The position numbers and the translations under genes are program-made. A DNA stretch of 64,000 nucleotides, taken from the NCBI GenBank assembly GCA_905181855.1, contig CAJIZE010000015.1, forward strand, positions 18,058 to 82,057, read 5' to 3'. The stretch comes from an uncultured Flavobacteriales bacterium. GTDB taxonomy: Bacteria > Bacteroidota > Bacteroidia > Flavobacteriales_G > Salibacteraceae. The notes under the pieces are model-generated. The model did not search any database. It worked only from the letters and a program-made list of their open reading frames with translations, and had not been told where the DNA came from. This document shows, in pieces, positions 19,327 through 27,527 of this stretch. Position 1 is the first letter of the stretch. Every line of letters begins with the position of its first letter.

Positions 19327-19770
19327 ATGGTAAGAAAAGGGACTAAAAAAGACATACCAGCGTTGTTGGCACTTATTACTGAATTAGCCATCTATGAAAA
19401 ATCTCCCAACGAGGTTGTTGTAACAAAGGAAATTTTACTTTCGGATGGGTTTGGCAAGGACAAAATATTCGACTTTTTTGTGTACGAAACCAAAAATGGA
19501 ATTTTAGGTATTGCACTTTATTACACGAAGTATTCTACTTGGAAAGGGAAGTGCATTTACCTTGAAGACATTGTTGTATCACAACAGCACAGACAAAAAG
19601 GAGTAGGCTCAAAACTATTTGATGCTGTACTTGAAGTTGCAAAAAACAAAAAAGTGAAACGCATGGAGTGGCAGGTATTAGACTGGAACGAACCTGCCAT
19701 CAAATTTTACAAGAAATACAATGCCATATTAGACGAAGAATGGATCAATGGAAAATTTGAGTTCAAATAA
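19327..19770 (+). CDS. GNAT-family N-acetyltransferase
   Basis: A 147-residue single-domain GNAT protein. The acetyl-CoA binding motif A is visible as DIVVSQQHRQKGVGSKLFDAV (QHRQKGVGSKL, near 81-98), followed by MEWQVLDWNEPAIKFYKKY, the motif B region typical of the diamine acetyltransferase-like (SSAT) branch. Members of that branch acetylate polyamines, thialysine or related amines, but the substrate here is not determinable. The gene stands alone between the fbp promoter and aspartate kinase, with a hairpin directly after its stop. Confidence 0.88.
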   Translation: MVRKGTKKDIPALLALITELAIYEKSPNEVVVTKEILLSDGFGKDKIFDFFVYETKNGILGIALYYTKYSTWKGKCIYLEDIVVSQQHRQKGVGSKLFDAVLEVAKNKKVKRMEWQVLDWNEPAIKFYKKYNAILDEEWINGKFEFK

Positions 19771-19798
19771 ACCATTATTGTTCAAACAATTAATGGTT
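19770..19798 (+). terminator. Hairpin after the GNAT gene
   Basis: The stem AACCATTA/TAATGGTT continues with TTGT/ACAA around a TCAA loop and one bulged T. It begins at the stop codon. No T tract follows on the plus strand, so function as an intrinsic terminator is uncertain. Confidence 0.4.
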
Positions 19799-19872
19799 AG
19801 AAACATATCTTGAAATGTAAATAGAATGACCGAATAATGTTTTCCTTTCGAGCTACGAACAAATATAAATAA

Positions 19873-21147
19873 ATGAAAGTTTTCAAGTTTGGTGGAGCAT
19901 CCATAAAAGATGCTGAAGCAGTAAAAAATGTTGGTGAAATAATAACAGGTTACCCCGACCAGAAAATTCTTATTGTAATTTCTGCAGTCGGAAAATCAAC
20001 GAATAAATTAGAAGAAATAACTCAACTATATATTGATTCAAATTCTGAATTAGCTAGCAAAATAGCAACATTAAAGAAAGAACATATAAATATAGTTGAA
20101 TCATTATCTAACGATCATAAAACGGATGAGACCAAAATAATTTTCGAGCAGTTAAAAGTTGACATTGAAAAAATATTTGGGTATTTAGAAAAGCTTTTTT
20201 CAAATGAGGCTAATCAAGATTATGATATTATCTACGATCAAGTTGTACCTGTCGGAGAATTATTATCAACCAAAATAGTTTCAGCATATTTAAATTCAAT
20301 AAACCTCTTAAATAGTTGGACAGATGCTCGAAAGTTGATACTCACTGACAGCTCTTTTCGCAATGCTGAAGTTGATTGGCAATTAACCGAAATGTCGATT
20401 CAGAATTTAGAATGGGAGGAAAACTTGATAGTAACTCAAGGGTTTATTGGAGGCACCAAAGGAAATTTCATGACCACATTAGGCCGAGAAGGTTCCGATT
20501 ATTCAGCAGCAATTTTTTCAAACCTATTAAATGCGGAATCATTAACGATTTGGAAAGATGTTGATGGCGTTCTTAATGCCGATCCTAAATTTTTTAATAA
20601 TACAATTAAGCTAGATAATATCTCATATAAAGAAGCTATTGAATTGGCTTATTTTGGTGCATCAGTTATTCATCCTAAAACAATAAAGCCTGTTCAAAAT
20701 AAGAATATTCCTTTATGGGTAAAATCATTTATTAATGCTAACGAACCTGGTACGTTAATTAATGATAATACTGATAAAGACGATGAAATCACGAAATACA
20801 TTTTTAAAAGCGATCAAGTATTAATGTCTTTCTCACCAAAAGATTTTTCTTTTATTAAGGAGAAAAACATAAGTGAAATTTTTGATGCTCTGGCAGGCCA
20901 AAAATTGGAAGTAAGTACTATTCAGAATTCTGCTATCAATTTTTCAATTAGCGTTGATTACGATAAAAATAAAATTGAAAAGCTTCTACAAACGCTTCAA
21001 GAGAAGTACACCATAAAATACAACCAAGGATTAGAATTACTTACTATAAGACATTTTGATGATGAAATATTGGCAAAACTCATTAATGGCCGACAGGTTT
21101 TTCTAGAACAAAAATCTCGAAATACAGTACGCGTTTTAATGTATTAA
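19873..21147 (+). CDS. lysC: Aspartate kinase (monofunctional)
   Basis: A 424-residue amino-acid kinase that phosphorylates aspartate, the entry to lysine, diaminopimelate, threonine and methionine synthesis. The N-terminal KFGGASI (4-10) binds ATP, TLGREGSDYSAA near 198-209 and WKDVDGVLNADP near 224-235 are the classic aspartokinase motifs. The C-terminal 120 residues align in position with ACT regulatory domains but are divergent. It is not fused to homoserine dehydrogenase. The product feeds meso-diaminopimelate for the wall made by the dcw genes in this window. Immediately after the stop is a fragment resembling an NADH dehydrogenase end. Confidence 0.92.
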   Translation: MKVFKFGGASIKDAEAVKNVGEIITGYPDQKILIVISAVGKSTNKLEEITQLYIDSNSELASKIATLKKEHINIVESLSNDHKTDETKIIFEQLKVDIEKIFGYLEKLFSNEANQDYDIIYDQVVPVGELLSTKIVSAYLNSINLLNSWTDARKLILTDSSFRNAEVDWQLTEMSIQNLEWEENLIVTQGFIGGTKGNFMTTLGREGSDYSAAIFSNLLNAESLTIWKDVDGVLNADPKFFNNTIKLDNISYKEAIELAYFGASVIHPKTIKPVQNKNIPLWVKSFINANEPGTLINDNTDKDDEITKYIFKSDQVLMSFSPKDFSFIKEKNISEIFDALAGQKLEVSTIQNSAINFSISVDYDKNKIEKLLQTLQEKYTIKYNQGLELLTIRHFDDEILAKLINGRQVFLEQKSRNTVRVLMY

Positions 21148-21305
21148 AATTTGGCGGCTTTATAGGCTGGTTTACTTGGATGTTTGTACACCTTATGCTA
21201 CTTGTCGATTTCAGAAGCAGGCTTGTTGTTTTTATTAATTGGGAGTGGAGCTACATCAATTACGATAAAGGAACTCGACTTATTATCAGAAAGTTCAAGA
21301 AGTAA
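21147..21305 (+). pseudogene. C-terminal remnant of a type II NADH dehydrogenase
   Basis: In the 147 bases between lysC and the next gene an open frame ends with TAA at 21303-21305. Its translation includes GGFIGWFTWMFVHLMLL and then FINWEWSYINYDKGTRL before a basic end, which I recognise as the membrane-associated C-terminus of Bacteroidota NDH-2 (NAD(P)/FAD-dependent oxidoreductase) proteins. The flavoprotein body is absent: upstream is lysC in another frame. The identification rests on remembered family features, not a database search. The fragment overlaps the 3' end of the convergent dehydrogenase gene by 11 bases. Confidence 0.65.
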
Positions 21306-22233
21306 AATTTTCTAAAATTTTCGAAGCCAAATAATCTGAAAGTTTGTAATATGACTCTGTTGTCCAGCCAGCTACGTGCGGGCTCAACACTACGTTGTTT
21401 TGGGTTCTAAAAAAAGCCAAAGCCTTTTCAAGGTTTGAGTCAAGATTTTCAAAGGAAGCAGATTCATACTCCAACACATCCAAACAGCAACCAATTACTT
21501 TTTTCATTTTCATAGCATCTATAAGATGCTTGGTATTAACTATTTTTCCTCTCGATGTATTGATTAAATAAATGGGTTTTTTAAATTGTGCTAAATAGTT
21601 TTCATCGCACATAAAAAGCGAACTTTCATTTAATGGAACATGGAAACTCAATACATCAGTTTGTTCAAAAATGGTTCGGTAATCAGCCTCTTTGGCAAAT
21701 TGATTAGAATAATTGCTCTTATATTTATCGTAAGCTAATACTTTGCATCCAAAACCTGAAAGTCTTTTGGCAATGGCATTGCCCATCACACCAAATCCTA
21801 TTAACGAAACAGTTTTTCCCTTCAGCTCAACTCCGCGGTTTTTTTCACGGTTCCATAATGAATTTAGTACCTCAGAATGACCTCTATTTATATTATTGAA
21901 CAAACCCAGCAACATACCCAAGGCATGTTCAGCCAGAGCGTCTCTATTACCTTCAGGTGAATTAAAAACAGTTACGTTATTTCTATTGGCACATTCAAGA
22001 TCGATGTTTTCCAGACCTGACCCTGAACGAGCAATGAACTTTAACTTTTTTGCTTTTTCAAATACAGGTTCGTTAAAAGTGAATTTCGATCGAATTACAA
22101 CACCATCGAATTCATTAATAATCAACAAAATTTCATCAGCTGATTTAGAGGCTGCATCAACACAAGTAAACTTATTTTTCGTTAATCTATTCCAAAGAAT
22201 TGGATGTACAGAATCAATAAACAGAACCTTCAC
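21295..22233 (-). CDS. D-isomer-specific 2-hydroxyacid dehydrogenase
   Basis: A 312-residue NAD-dependent oxidoreductase. The Rossmann motif is GFGVMG near 146-151, and the catalytic Arg-Glu-His set is visible as NTSRGK (Arg), CLDVLEYE (Glu) and SPHVAGWTTES (His). RSGSGLENID resembles the phosphoglycerate dehydrogenase (SerA) group, but there is no ACT domain, so the substrate could be 3-phosphoglycerate or another 2-hydroxyacid. The start is GTG at 22233. It follows the TerB-like gene by 36 bases on the same strand and may share its promoter. Confidence 0.85.
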   Translation of the reverse strand: MKVLFIDSVHPILWNRLTKNKFTCVDAASKSADEILLIINEFDGVVIRSKFTFNEPVFEKAKKLKFIARSGSGLENIDLECANRNNVTVFNSPEGNRDALAEHALGMLLGLFNNINRGHSEVLNSLWNREKNRGVELKGKTVSLIGFGVMGNAIAKRLSGFGCKVLAYDKYKSNYSNQFAKEADYRTIFEQTDVLSFHVPLNESSLFMCDENYLAQFKKPIYLINTSRGKIVNTKHLIDAMKMKKVIGCCLDVLEYESASFENLDSNLEKALAFFRTQNNVVLSPHVAGWTTESYYKLSDYLASKILENFTS

Positions 22234-22269
22234 AGACTTTGAGTTAAGATCAATAAAACAATATAGAAT

Positions 22270-22689
22270 TTAGTTAAGGTACTTTTGAGTAGCCTCGTCA
22301 ATTAAATCGTAGGGTACGTCTTTTCCAATGAATTTTTCCATAACGGCTATTAAATCATCGGTAAGTGGAATGTTTATTCCCATCATTAAACCTATTCGTT
22401 TCACAAAGTCAATTTCGGTTCTTGCTATGTCGTCATCAACTTTCATTAAGTTCAATAAATCAACAAAACATTTGAATTTGTCTGCTTCATTTTTGGGTAA
22501 AGAAAATTTGAATCTTTCAGGATAGAATTTTACCTCGTCAAACTCTTCGTCACTTAAATCAAGCCGATTAGCCACTTTTCGCATAAATTTATCTTCATTT
22601 ATGTGCATTCTATTATCTGCCCTTGCAAGCTCTAATAGTAGATGTAACTGGCTCTTTTTAATGTTTTTTTGTTCAGCAGTGTTTGGCAT
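22270..22689 (-). CDS. TerB-like helical domain protein
   Basis: About 139 residues from ATG 22689; an in-frame TTG two codons earlier is less likely. The protein is all-helical and acidic, with LHLLLELARADNRMHINEDKF and a second half starting VDDDIARTEIDFVKRIG, the pattern of two TerB/DjlA-type repeats in which acidic residues flank a helix. TerB-like domains occur in tellurite resistance clusters and in many stand-alone stress proteins, but no other ter gene is nearby. No specific function can be given. A -7 box lies 16 bases upstream. Confidence 0.65.
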   Translation of the reverse strand: MPNTAEQKNIKKSQLHLLLELARADNRMHINEDKFMRKVANRLDLSDEEFDEVKFYPERFKFSLPKNEADKFKCFVDLLNLMKVDDDIARTEIDFVKRIGLMMGINIPLTDDLIAVMEKFIGKDVPYDLIDEATQKYLN

Positions 22690-22705
22690 AATCAATCGCT
22701 TAAAA

Positions 22706-22713
22706 CAAATATA
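22706..22713 (-). promoter_or_regulatory. -7 promoter box for the TerB-like gene
   Basis: TATATTTG on the minus strand lies 16 bases before ATG 22689, in the 42-base gap after mgtE. Confidence 0.45.
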
Positions 22714-22731
22714 TTAAATAAAGTACACCGA

Positions 22732-24084
22732 TTAAACATATAACATTCTACCAATATAGAAATAGATAAACAAACCAAAAATATCGTTTAGTGTAGTAAT
22801 AAATGGCCCAGTTGCCAAAGCAGGATCAATCTTATACTTGTTCAAAACCAACGGCACAATTGTACCAAAAAGTCCAGCAAATAAAATCACAATGAATAGA
22901 GCTATACTTACAGTATAACTTAAGCTTTGAGTATCACTAACCACTGTATTGTAGGCAAATATTAATCCTGCACAGACAAAGCCATTTATAAGAGCTACTC
23001 CCAGTTCTTTCATTAATTTGATAAATGTTCCTTCCATACCTAATGAATTATTAGCTAATCCTTGAACTATTATTGCTGACGACTGAACACCAACATTACC
23101 ACCCATTGCCGCAATTAAAGGAATAAAAAAAGCCATTTCGGGAGCGATCCTCAGCTGTTCTTCATATACACCAATAACTTTTGCACCTAAAATTCCTCCA
23201 ATTAACCCGAGAATTAACCAGGGCAACCTTGCACGAGTTAAAATCCAGATATTATCAGATGACTCAACAGATTCAGAAAGTCCTGATGCCAATTGATAAT
23301 CTTTATCAGCTTCTTCTCTTATTACATCAACTACATCATCAATCGTAATCCTACCATTAAGTCTTCCTAAATCATCAATAACTGGAAGAGCTACTAAATC
23401 GTATTTTTCCATAATGGAAGCAACCTCTTCAGATGGTGTATTTGTTTTCACAGTTTTTAATCCCGTGGAATAAATATCGGCAATTTTAGTACTTGAGCCA
23501 GTTGTTAAAAGCTTTTTAAGTGACAACCTACCAAGCAAAACCTCCTTGTCGTTAATAACGTAAATGGTATAGATGTGATCTAAATCCTTTGCTTGCTTTC
23601 GCATTTCAACAACACACTGCTTAACACTCCAACTTTCATGAACCTTCACTAGTTCTTTCCCCATTAAAGCACCAGCTGTTCCTTCTCTAAAGCCAAGTAA
23701 ATGAACAATATCCTTCGCTAATTCTTGATCTTCAATGTTTGATATAACCTCTGCACGTTTTTTATCATTAAGTACCGAAATGACATCCGTTGCATCATCC
23801 GATTCAAGGTTCTCAATAAAAAGCTTGGCAATCTCTTTTGGAGTAAAAGAGCTAACATGTTTGTCTCTAATGTCTTCATCTAGGTTAGTTAAAACCTCAG
23901 AAGCGGTATTGCCATCTAAGTATGAGTATAGAAGTTTAGCATGATTTAAATCTAGTTCTTCAACTATCTCAGCAATATCAGCAGCATGAATTTCTTCCAA
24001 CAGAGCAACAACCTGACTTTCGTTGTTGGCCTCTAAACTGGTTTCAAGCTCAGATAAAAACTCTTTTGTTAGTTGAAATTGCAT
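22732..24084 (-). CDS. mgtE: Magnesium transporter MgtE
   Basis: A 450-residue Mg2+ channel-type transporter. The cytoplasmic N domain (about 1-125) is helical and acidic; two CBS domains follow (about 130-250), with LPVIDDLGRLNGRITIDDVVDVI closing the second (RITIDDVVDV). Five transmembrane helices occupy the C-terminal part, with PLIAAMGGNVGVQSS and the terminal PALATGPFITTLNDIFG, the latter holding the pore aspartate region. The CBS and N domains sense Mg2+ and close the channel. It is within the serS-rsmA run but has its own -7 box. Confidence 0.95.
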   Translation of the reverse strand: MQFQLTKEFLSELETSLEANNESQVVALLEEIHAADIAEIVEELDLNHAKLLYSYLDGNTASEVLTNLDEDIRDKHVSSFTPKEIAKLFIENLESDDATDVISVLNDKKRAEVISNIEDQELAKDIVHLLGFREGTAGALMGKELVKVHESWSVKQCVVEMRKQAKDLDHIYTIYVINDKEVLLGRLSLKKLLTTGSSTKIADIYSTGLKTVKTNTPSEEVASIMEKYDLVALPVIDDLGRLNGRITIDDVVDVIREEADKDYQLASGLSESVESSDNIWILTRARLPWLILGLIGGILGAKVIGVYEEQLRIAPEMAFFIPLIAAMGGNVGVQSSAIIVQGLANNSLGMEGTFIKLMKELGVALINGFVCAGLIFAYNTVVSDTQSLSYTVSIALFIVILFAGLFGTIVPLVLNKYKIDPALATGPFITTLNDIFGLFIYFYIGRMLYV

Positions 24085-24100
24085 TTGTGACGAATTGCCA

Positions 24101-24108
24101 CAAAATTA
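24101..24108 (-). promoter_or_regulatory. -7 promoter box for mgtE
   Basis: TAATTTTG on the minus strand lies 16 bases before the mgtE ATG, between rsmA and mgtE, and could give mgtE independent expression. Confidence 0.45.
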
Positions 24109-24112
24109 AAAT

Positions 24113-24874
24113 TTATTTGGTGGGAAAAAGCTGATTAGTTAAATCAATAAACTGTTGAACCGTAAGCTGCTCCGCTCGTTTGGCTAAAAGTACATCAGTA
24201 AGATCAGAAATCTCTAATCCTGACGACCTTAAGGCATTTCGTAATGTTTTGCGTCTTTGACTAAAGGCACCTTTCACTACTCTTTTCAATTTAAGAAAAT
24301 CTACATCCGGCAATTCTGACTTTCGAGTTAATTGAATAATGGTAGAAATCACTTTAGGTGCTGGGTAAAATGATTCCGGCGGAACGTCAAACAAAACTTC
24401 AGTATTGTAATAGGCCTGAGTAATAACAGACATAATTCCATATTGCTTGCTCCCATGCGGAGAAGCGATTCTATGTGCTACTTCTTTTTGAAACATACCT
24501 ACCATTTCAGGCACTGTTTCTTTGTTGTCCAATATTTTAAATACTATTTGAGTGGAAATATTGTACGGAAAATTACCTGCAACAATAAATTGCTTGTCAA
24601 AATATTCTGTAAAATCAACTTTCAGAAAATCAGCAAAAACTATTTGCTCAGATGAAAGAATTTTTTCATTCTTCAAATATTCCACTGATTCTAGGTCCAA
24701 CTCTATAGCCTTAAATTCCGTAAAGCGCTCTTTCAAAAAACCAGACAATACGCCTTTTCCAGGTCCTACCTCGAGAATTGGTATGTCTATTGATTTAATT
24801 GAATCGGCTATTTGCTCGGTTATAACCAGGTTGGTTAAAAAGTGTTGACCGAGATGTTTTTTAGGTTTCACCAA
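24113..24874 (-). CDS. rsmA: 16S rRNA dimethyladenosine transferase RsmA (KsgA)
   Basis: A 253-residue methyltransferase that dimethylates two adjacent adenosines near the 3' end of 16S rRNA during 30S maturation. The start is non-ATG (TTG 24874 or GTG 24871), followed by PKKHLGQHFLTN, the family N-terminal motif. SAM binding is ILEVGPGKGVLSGFL, and the catalytic NLPY-type motif appears as GNFPYNIS near 104-111. The C-terminal part has GAFSQRRKTLRNAL, also typical. It follows the DUF4286 gene directly (one base between them). Confidence 0.95.
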   Translation of the reverse strand: MVKPKKHLGQHFLTNLVITEQIADSIKSIDIPILEVGPGKGVLSGFLKERFTEFKAIELDLESVEYLKNEKILSSEQIVFADFLKVDFTEYFDKQFIVAGNFPYNISTQIVFKILDNKETVPEMVGMFQKEVAHRIASPHGSKQYGIMSVITQAYYNTEVLFDVPPESFYPAPKVISTIIQLTRKSELPDVDFLKLKRVVKGAFSQRRKTLRNALRSSGLEISDLTDVLLAKRAEQLTVQQFIDLTNQLFPTK

Positions 24875-24875
24875 A

Positions 24876-25175
24876 CTAAAGTTCTTCTAAAAGGGTTCTA
24901 AAAGCAACAAATTTTCCATCGAATTTATCAGTATGTTCTTTTTGTAGTTTAACTGCATCATGCACTTGGTACATGTGTAAATCTTTCATTGTATTACACC
25001 GGTATTGAATAGAATAATTCACACCTTCTTCATCATCAATTAAGATTTTACAAATTTTATAATCTACAAAATGACCTGTTTTTATCACATCTTGAATGTG
25101 ATTATTTTTCATCCAATCCAACCATTCTTGATGAACCGAATGGTCAATTTTTACTGTTACGTTGTAAATTATCAT
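24876..25175 (-). CDS. DUF4286 family protein
   Basis: A 99-residue cytoplasmic protein beginning MIIYNVTVKID and containing HQEWLDWMKNNHIQDV and SIQYRCNTMKDLHMYQ. This matches the DUF4286 family of Bacteroidota, a ferredoxin-like alpha/beta fold of unknown function usually encoded next to rsmA. Its ATG overlaps the stop of the upstream TPR gene (ATGA) and the rsmA start follows at once, so the three are translationally coupled. The steady association with rsmA suggests a link to ribosome biogenesis, but nothing in the sequence shows this. Confidence 0.82.
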   Translation of the reverse strand: MIIYNVTVKIDHSVHQEWLDWMKNNHIQDVIKTGHFVDYKICKILIDDEEGVNYSIQYRCNTMKDLHMYQVHDAVKLQKEHTDKFDGKFVAFRTLLEEL

Positions 25176-27028
25176 GGTTCCAAATTATTAAAATCGCCAC
25201 GAAGATTTCGAAACCTTTTACGTGCGTCGATTACGAACATACTGTTTGAATATTCCAAAAGGAGTTTTTGATAATACTCCATCGCTTTTTCCGTATCGTT
25301 AAAATGATTTTCATAAAGCAAGCCCAATTTAAACACGGCATCATCTGCTGTGATGTCGGTTCCATGTTCAGCAATGATCTTTTCTAGGTATACTTTAGAT
25401 TGCTCGTAAGCCCCTTTTTTGTAATTTAAATCATATTTCAACATGTAAATTTCATCCGTTAACGCATGCCCAGGATACTGTTCTGTAATAGAATCAAGAA
25501 CGATGTTTACATCATTGTGCTTATGTTGATATAAAAATAAATCAGCTTTAGCAAATAACTCTAGTGGATGTTCGGTGGTATCAATTCCTGTGTTGTCTGT
25601 AATAAGCAATGAAAGATCCATAGCATCATTTGAAATCAATTTTGCCGTTGAGCCTTTTAATACATCAAGTTGAGCTTTTGCCCATTTAAAGTCACCCATA
25701 TAATATGAAATTCGAGCGTTTTTAAACTTAGCGGTTTCGCCAAGCACATCATATTTAAAATCTTTATCAACTTGGCTGTACAACAAAGAAGCATCCCAAA
25801 TGTACCCTTGAATTACATAAATATCCGCTAGTTCTAATTTTGTTAGTGCTTTTTCTTGTGCTGAAACCCGACCAAGCGTAAGCGCTTTTTCGATAATGAT
25901 TATTGCCGTATCAGGGTTATTTAAATAAAAAGCCTCAATATGTCCTAAATCACGGTAAACTTTAACAGTTTGTTGGTTTAACCCTAGCTCATCAAGAGTT
26001 GATAAATAGGAGGCTTCCAACTTTTTAGCATCTGATGGTGAAAAATAAAAGCCTGAAGTTAATTTTTTATTCAACACATCCAAAAGGCCAACTCTTGCTG
26101 AAATATAAAAAGGGCCTTTCCCTATATTAACAATGTAATCATAAGCATCTATTGCTATATCATATTGCTTTGCTGATTTGGCTAGCCCAGCCAAATTAAG
26201 CACCCTCTGACCTTCTCCTTTTGTACGTTTATCTAGTGCTTTTGTATGAACCAGAGCTTGCTGGTAATTTTTTTCTTGAATAAACACCCATGTTAAGAGT
26301 TCGTAAAACACATTTTGGTTAGGCTTGCGCTGAATTGTTTGGAGTAAAGTTTGTTTCAGAATTGTATTCTGAGCGCTTCCTTCTTCAAACGCCAAATTTC
26401 TAGCTAGCTCATTCTGAATTGATTGCAAATAATTAGATGTAATTTCAAGTAGCCCTAAATACTCGTTAAACATATTTTCATATTGGCCTAAACTGCCAAA
26501 AAGTTTAGCCTTTTCAATATTAAATGGATGATTTCCGTTTAATAGCTGATCTCCTTTTGCGTAAGTTTTTAATGCGAAATCATATTCTTTGGCTGCAGAA
26601 AAAGCATTGGCTAAAGCTATAATGTTGTTTGTAACAGGTTGCAATCTATCAATGGCCGCATTGAATTCTTTCTTGGCCTTTTTATCTTCTCCCTCGGCTT
26701 TGTATACTTCGCCTAAATCAATTTGATAGGTTGTATTACCAGGATAAAACTTGAGTTGATTTTTAACTACCTTTTTAGCTCTTTTGAAATCGTCTAATTT
26801 AAAAAGACATTGTAAAAAGTAACTGTAAAAAAAGTCAGAGTTGCTTTGTAAATAAAGCTTCTCGTAATATAGAGCTGCTTTTTGAAAATCATCTTCTTGA
26901 AAATAAAATGCAGCTAATTGCTGATCAGTAGTAGGTTGCGCATTGCTGTAGAGAGAGCCTAATACTAAACAGGCTGCAATTACAACAACTTTATTTAGAA
27001 TGTTCTTCAAGAATTTTCTCAACTTCAA
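25172..27028 (-). CDS. Exported tetratricopeptide-repeat protein
   Basis: A protein of up to 618 residues. The N-terminus carries a signal peptide ending near YSNAQP, and the rest consists of many helical TPR-type repeats, for example AAFYFQEDDFQKAALYYEKLY and KAMEYYQKLLLEYSNS at the end. No catalytic motif is visible, so it is likely a periplasmic or outer-membrane scaffold. Start choice is open: TTG at 27028 overlaps the upstream lipoprotein gene by 38 bases, while TTG at 27010 gives a compact signal peptide starting (M)KNILNKVVV. It is coupled to DUF4286 by an ATGA overlap. Confidence 0.75.
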   Translation of the reverse strand: MKLRKFLKNILNKVVVIAACLVLGSLYSNAQPTTDQQLAAFYFQEDDFQKAALYYEKLYLQSNSDFFYSYFLQCLFKLDDFKRAKKVVKNQLKFYPGNTTYQIDLGEVYKAEGEDKKAKKEFNAAIDRLQPVTNNIIALANAFSAAKEYDFALKTYAKGDQLLNGNHPFNIEKAKLFGSLGQYENMFNEYLGLLEITSNYLQSIQNELARNLAFEEGSAQNTILKQTLLQTIQRKPNQNVFYELLTWVFIQEKNYQQALVHTKALDKRTKGEGQRVLNLAGLAKSAKQYDIAIDAYDYIVNIGKGPFYISARVGLLDVLNKKLTSGFYFSPSDAKKLEASYLSTLDELGLNQQTVKVYRDLGHIEAFYLNNPDTAIIIIEKALTLGRVSAQEKALTKLELADIYVIQGYIWDASLLYSQVDKDFKYDVLGETAKFKNARISYYMGDFKWAKAQLDVLKGSTAKLISNDAMDLSLLITDNTGIDTTEHPLELFAKADLFLYQHKHNDVNIVLDSITEQYPGHALTDEIYMLKYDLNYKKGAYEQSKVYLEKIIAEHGTDITADDAVFKLGLLYENHFNDTEKAMEYYQKLLLEYSNSMFVIDARKRFRNLRGDFNNLEP

Positions 27029-27527
27029 CTTTTAATGTATTGAACTTTTCAAAAGTACCACTATACCACGATATTAATTGGTCTGCATTTTCATCTAATC
27101 GACTTATGGCCTCTTTCTCTGAAGAATAGTACTCCTTAAACAAATCATCAACAACCAAACCATTGTCGATGTCTTCCACAAGGTTCTCTAATTGAACTCT
27201 AGTATAGCCAAATTGCTCAAATTGAAAACTAGCATTCTCACGTATTTGAACTAACGACTTTCGGTATCTTTTGAAATCAGAAAAAACAAACATTTCTTCT
27301 TTCAAGAGGGTATCTTTTAAAAGATCGTTTACATTGCTAATCAATTTCTCATTGATTGATATTAGCTGGTTAATCTTAACAATATCAACTTGTTGCATTT
27401 TTGCTTCAAGCATATTTAATTGAACAACCAAGCTATCTACTTTATCTCCTTTTCCTAGTTCATCTGAAGTACATGAACTACCAAAAAACAAACTCGAAAC
27501 AACTAATATTATTAATATATACCTCAT
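26991..27527 (-). CDS. Predicted lipoprotein with coiled-coil-like helices, function unknown
   Basis: A 178-residue protein with hydrophobic residues 3-18 and a lipobox around FGSSC (Cys19). The mature part is almost entirely predicted helix with heptad-like leucine, isoleucine and valine spacing (DSLVVQLNMLEAKMQQVDI). I recognise no family. Its ATG overlaps the serS stop (TAATG) and its 3' end overlaps the TPR gene, so it belongs to the serS transcript. It might work with the exported TPR protein encoded next, which would be in the same compartment; that is inference only. Confidence 0.65.
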   Translation of the reverse strand: MRYILIILVVSSLFFGSSCTSDELGKGDKVDSLVVQLNMLEAKMQQVDIVKINQLISINEKLISNVNDLLKDTLLKEEMFVFSDFKRYRKSLVQIRENASFQFEQFGYTRVQLENLVEDIDNGLVVDDLFKEYYSSEKEAISRLDENADQLISWYSGTFEKFNTLKVEVEKILEEHSK

